From Nilaparvata lugens (taxonomy: Eukaryota > Arthropoda > Insecta > Hemiptera > Delphacidae), in assembly GCF_014356525.2 (NCBI RefSeq), contig NC_052504.1, forward strand, positions 64,844,761 through 64,908,760: a stretch of 64,000 nt of DNA. Reading direction: 5' to 3'. Under the pieces are notes generated by a model, which saw only the letters and a program-made list of their open reading frames with translations, was not told the origin of the DNA and made no database searches. The position numbers and the translations under genes are program-made. Shown here one piece after another: positions 49,601 through 52,600 of this stretch (the stretch's first letter is position 1; each line of letters begins with the position of its first letter).

Positions 49601-52600
49601 TACAACGGGGTTTGCAGGCGTCACGTGCCATGCAAGGAGCGTTCCGTCACAGACAAAATATACTGGCCGACAAATGTTGACCTGGACGTGCATGGCACGC
49701 TCCGTGCTTGGCCGGTGACGGAACGGTCTAATGGGTGTATTACATATCAAATGATGCAAAGAATATTTTTTTGCATGTGTCGGTACGGGCACGGTCATGG
49801 TATGATACGTTCTAGTGGGTTCGAACCTTAAAGCTGCGATAGTGAACCCACTGGTGGCGGATCACTGTGCTGTTTTTTTTTTTTTTTTTTTTTTAAGATT
49901 ACGTCCTAAAGACTCCAGTCATGGAGTATAAGACAAGTCATGTTATTACATAATAATTCTAACACTAAGTAGTTCAACCTAGTTTAGGTTTGAAAGGAAT
50001 TCTTGTACACTATAAAAAGCTCTATCAACTAAATATTTTTTAATTTGTTTTTTTGAAAATCTTCAAATCATCATTACTTTTCAAGATTTGAGGTAGCTTG
50101 TTATAAAATTTCCTACCAATATAATCTGGTTTTTGTTCAAATAACCTACTATTGTGACCCATTATATGATAATCTGCTCTGTTTCGCGTATTATACTCAT
50201 GAACATCTGAATTCTGGATCACACCACTCGTTTTCACACGCATTACAACTTCATATACATACAAAGATGGCACAGTTAATAGACCAAGCTTTTTAAATAA
50301 AGGCCTACAAGAGTCTAACCTATTCACTTTCTCTATACATCTGAGTGCCTTCTTTTGAATCTTAAACACCCTGTCCATATTTTGTTGAGATGAATTACCC
50401 CATACTAAAATAGCATACCTAATATGAGATAGTATAAGTCCATGGTAAGCAGTTAACAGTAGTTTTTTATCATTCAGCCTAGCAAGCTGCCGCAGGACAA
50501 ATACCCCAGATGATATCTTATTACATATCTTATTGCATCCTCTCAATGTAAGGATGCCATGTTAATTTCCTGTCCAATAAAATTCCCAAGAATGCTACTT
50601 TCTCTTCTTGGTCTAATTCATTTTCCTCTACAAACACATTTATTTCTCTATCCTCTACTGAATTATATTTACTTTTGAATTGTAGGAATTGACATTTCTT
50701 ACTATTTATTGTTAATTGCCTTTGCTTCAAGAATTGTGCTGATTGATGTGCTGCAAGAACTCCAGAGAGTTGTAAATGTTACTGATTGGGTGGATGGGTA
50801 TAGGTTTAGTCGAAGGAAAATTACAGAAGACAGTGTAGCAGTCTTTCGACAACACCTTATGGGAATAAATTGGAATTTACTGCACACAGTCTCTACAAGT
50901 GAGGAAAAATTTTACCTTTTCCATAAAAAAGTGACAGAAGCTTATAATCTAGCATACCCAGCGTTAGCCTGCAAACCTAATTTTGGAACTGATAAAGGTA
51001 GAAAGCAAAAAGGGCTCACAAATGAATGGTATACTCCAGAGCTGCGAAACATAAGAGTCCTTGTTACCATGTTATATGCTGCCTACAAAACAAACTCATC
51101 ATTGCAGGGAGAGGAATATAAAAACTACTTGAGAGCCAAGCAGATTTACAGATTGGAGATAGATAGGGCAAAGAAAGACTTCAATGCCGGATTTATTGAC
51201 AGATCCCATAATCCCACAAAAGCAGCATGGAATCTCATCAAGGACTCTTGCAAGGTGGTCCCAGTGATAAAGTGTAGGTCTAGTCCTGATGAGTCCAACA
51301 GGGCTTTTCTGAATACTGTGGTTGAGATAGTGGATGGTATTCCAGATTCGGGTCATTATCCAGCTTCATCCGTGCCTGAGACTCCACATGTGTTTCAGGC
51401 CATTAAATGCCATTGAGCTGGTGAATATTGTGGAGTTTTAAAACCACCTACAGTCAAGACATCTATGGCCTATCGACATATATGTTCTCAAGAAGGTTAT
51501 CAGTGTATTGGTTAGCCCGCTCCTCCTGTTGGTAAATGCCTGCCTCACTGATGGAATATTCCCAGACTGCCTCAAGGTTGCAAGAACTGTGCCCATATTT
51601 AAAGAAGGCAACCCTGATGATATTAACAATTTCAGGCCAGTTTCCATTGTGTCAATCATTGGTAAAATCATAGAGACTGCTATGTTGAGGCAAATGAGCA
51701 AGTATCTGGAACATAATAACCTCCTGGGCGATATGCAACATGGTTTTAGAGGGGGCAGGTCCACTACATCGGCTGTGCTTTCACTTGTTCGGAGGATTCA
51801 GGAGGCTTATGAAGGACAAGATTCAGTTGAATTGGTATTATGTGATCTCTCAAAGGCCTTTGATTGCGTATCTCATGTTATGTTGTTGAGGAAGCTGGCT
51901 AGATATGGCTTTGAGAGACCGGCAGGGAAGATGGTTGCTGACTACCTCCATGATAGAAGACAGGTAGTTTCTATAATGGGTGCGTCATCAAATGAAGGGA
52001 ATGTACCACATGGGGTTCCACAAGGTTCAGTACTTGGCCCGCTGCTGTTCCTGCTGATGATAAACAATTTGCACCTGGATGGTTCCAGCTTGCTTTTTGC
52101 TGATGACACCACCATCATTGGTCAGGGCAGACGGCCCCATGATGCTAAATTCGAAGCACAGGAGCTCTTTTCTGAGGCAAAGAAGTGGTTCTCCAAGCTG
52201 AAATTGAATGAGACCAAGACTCAGGGGATTGTCTGTACCCTAAGTAGAACAGAGATTCTTGATGCTGATGCTGAACCTGTTTCCTTACTCGGTTTTTGTT
52301 TTGATAAAAAATTATCATGGGAGTCTCATATTTCCAAAGTCTGCAAGAGGCTCTCAAGAGTGATTTATCTGCTTCGGAAGATGAGAAGACTACTTACTGT
52401 TGAACGCCTGCTGATGCTGTACCATGCAGTATTTGCCAGCCACATACAGTATGGCATCTTGATATGGGGACATTCGGCGCATGTGGAGGACATACTCCAG
52501 CTCCAGAAAAAGGCACTTCGTGTAATGACGTTTAGCGAGTATGATGCACACTGTCAGCTCATATTCCAAAGTTTGGGCATCCATATAGTTCACGGCATGT

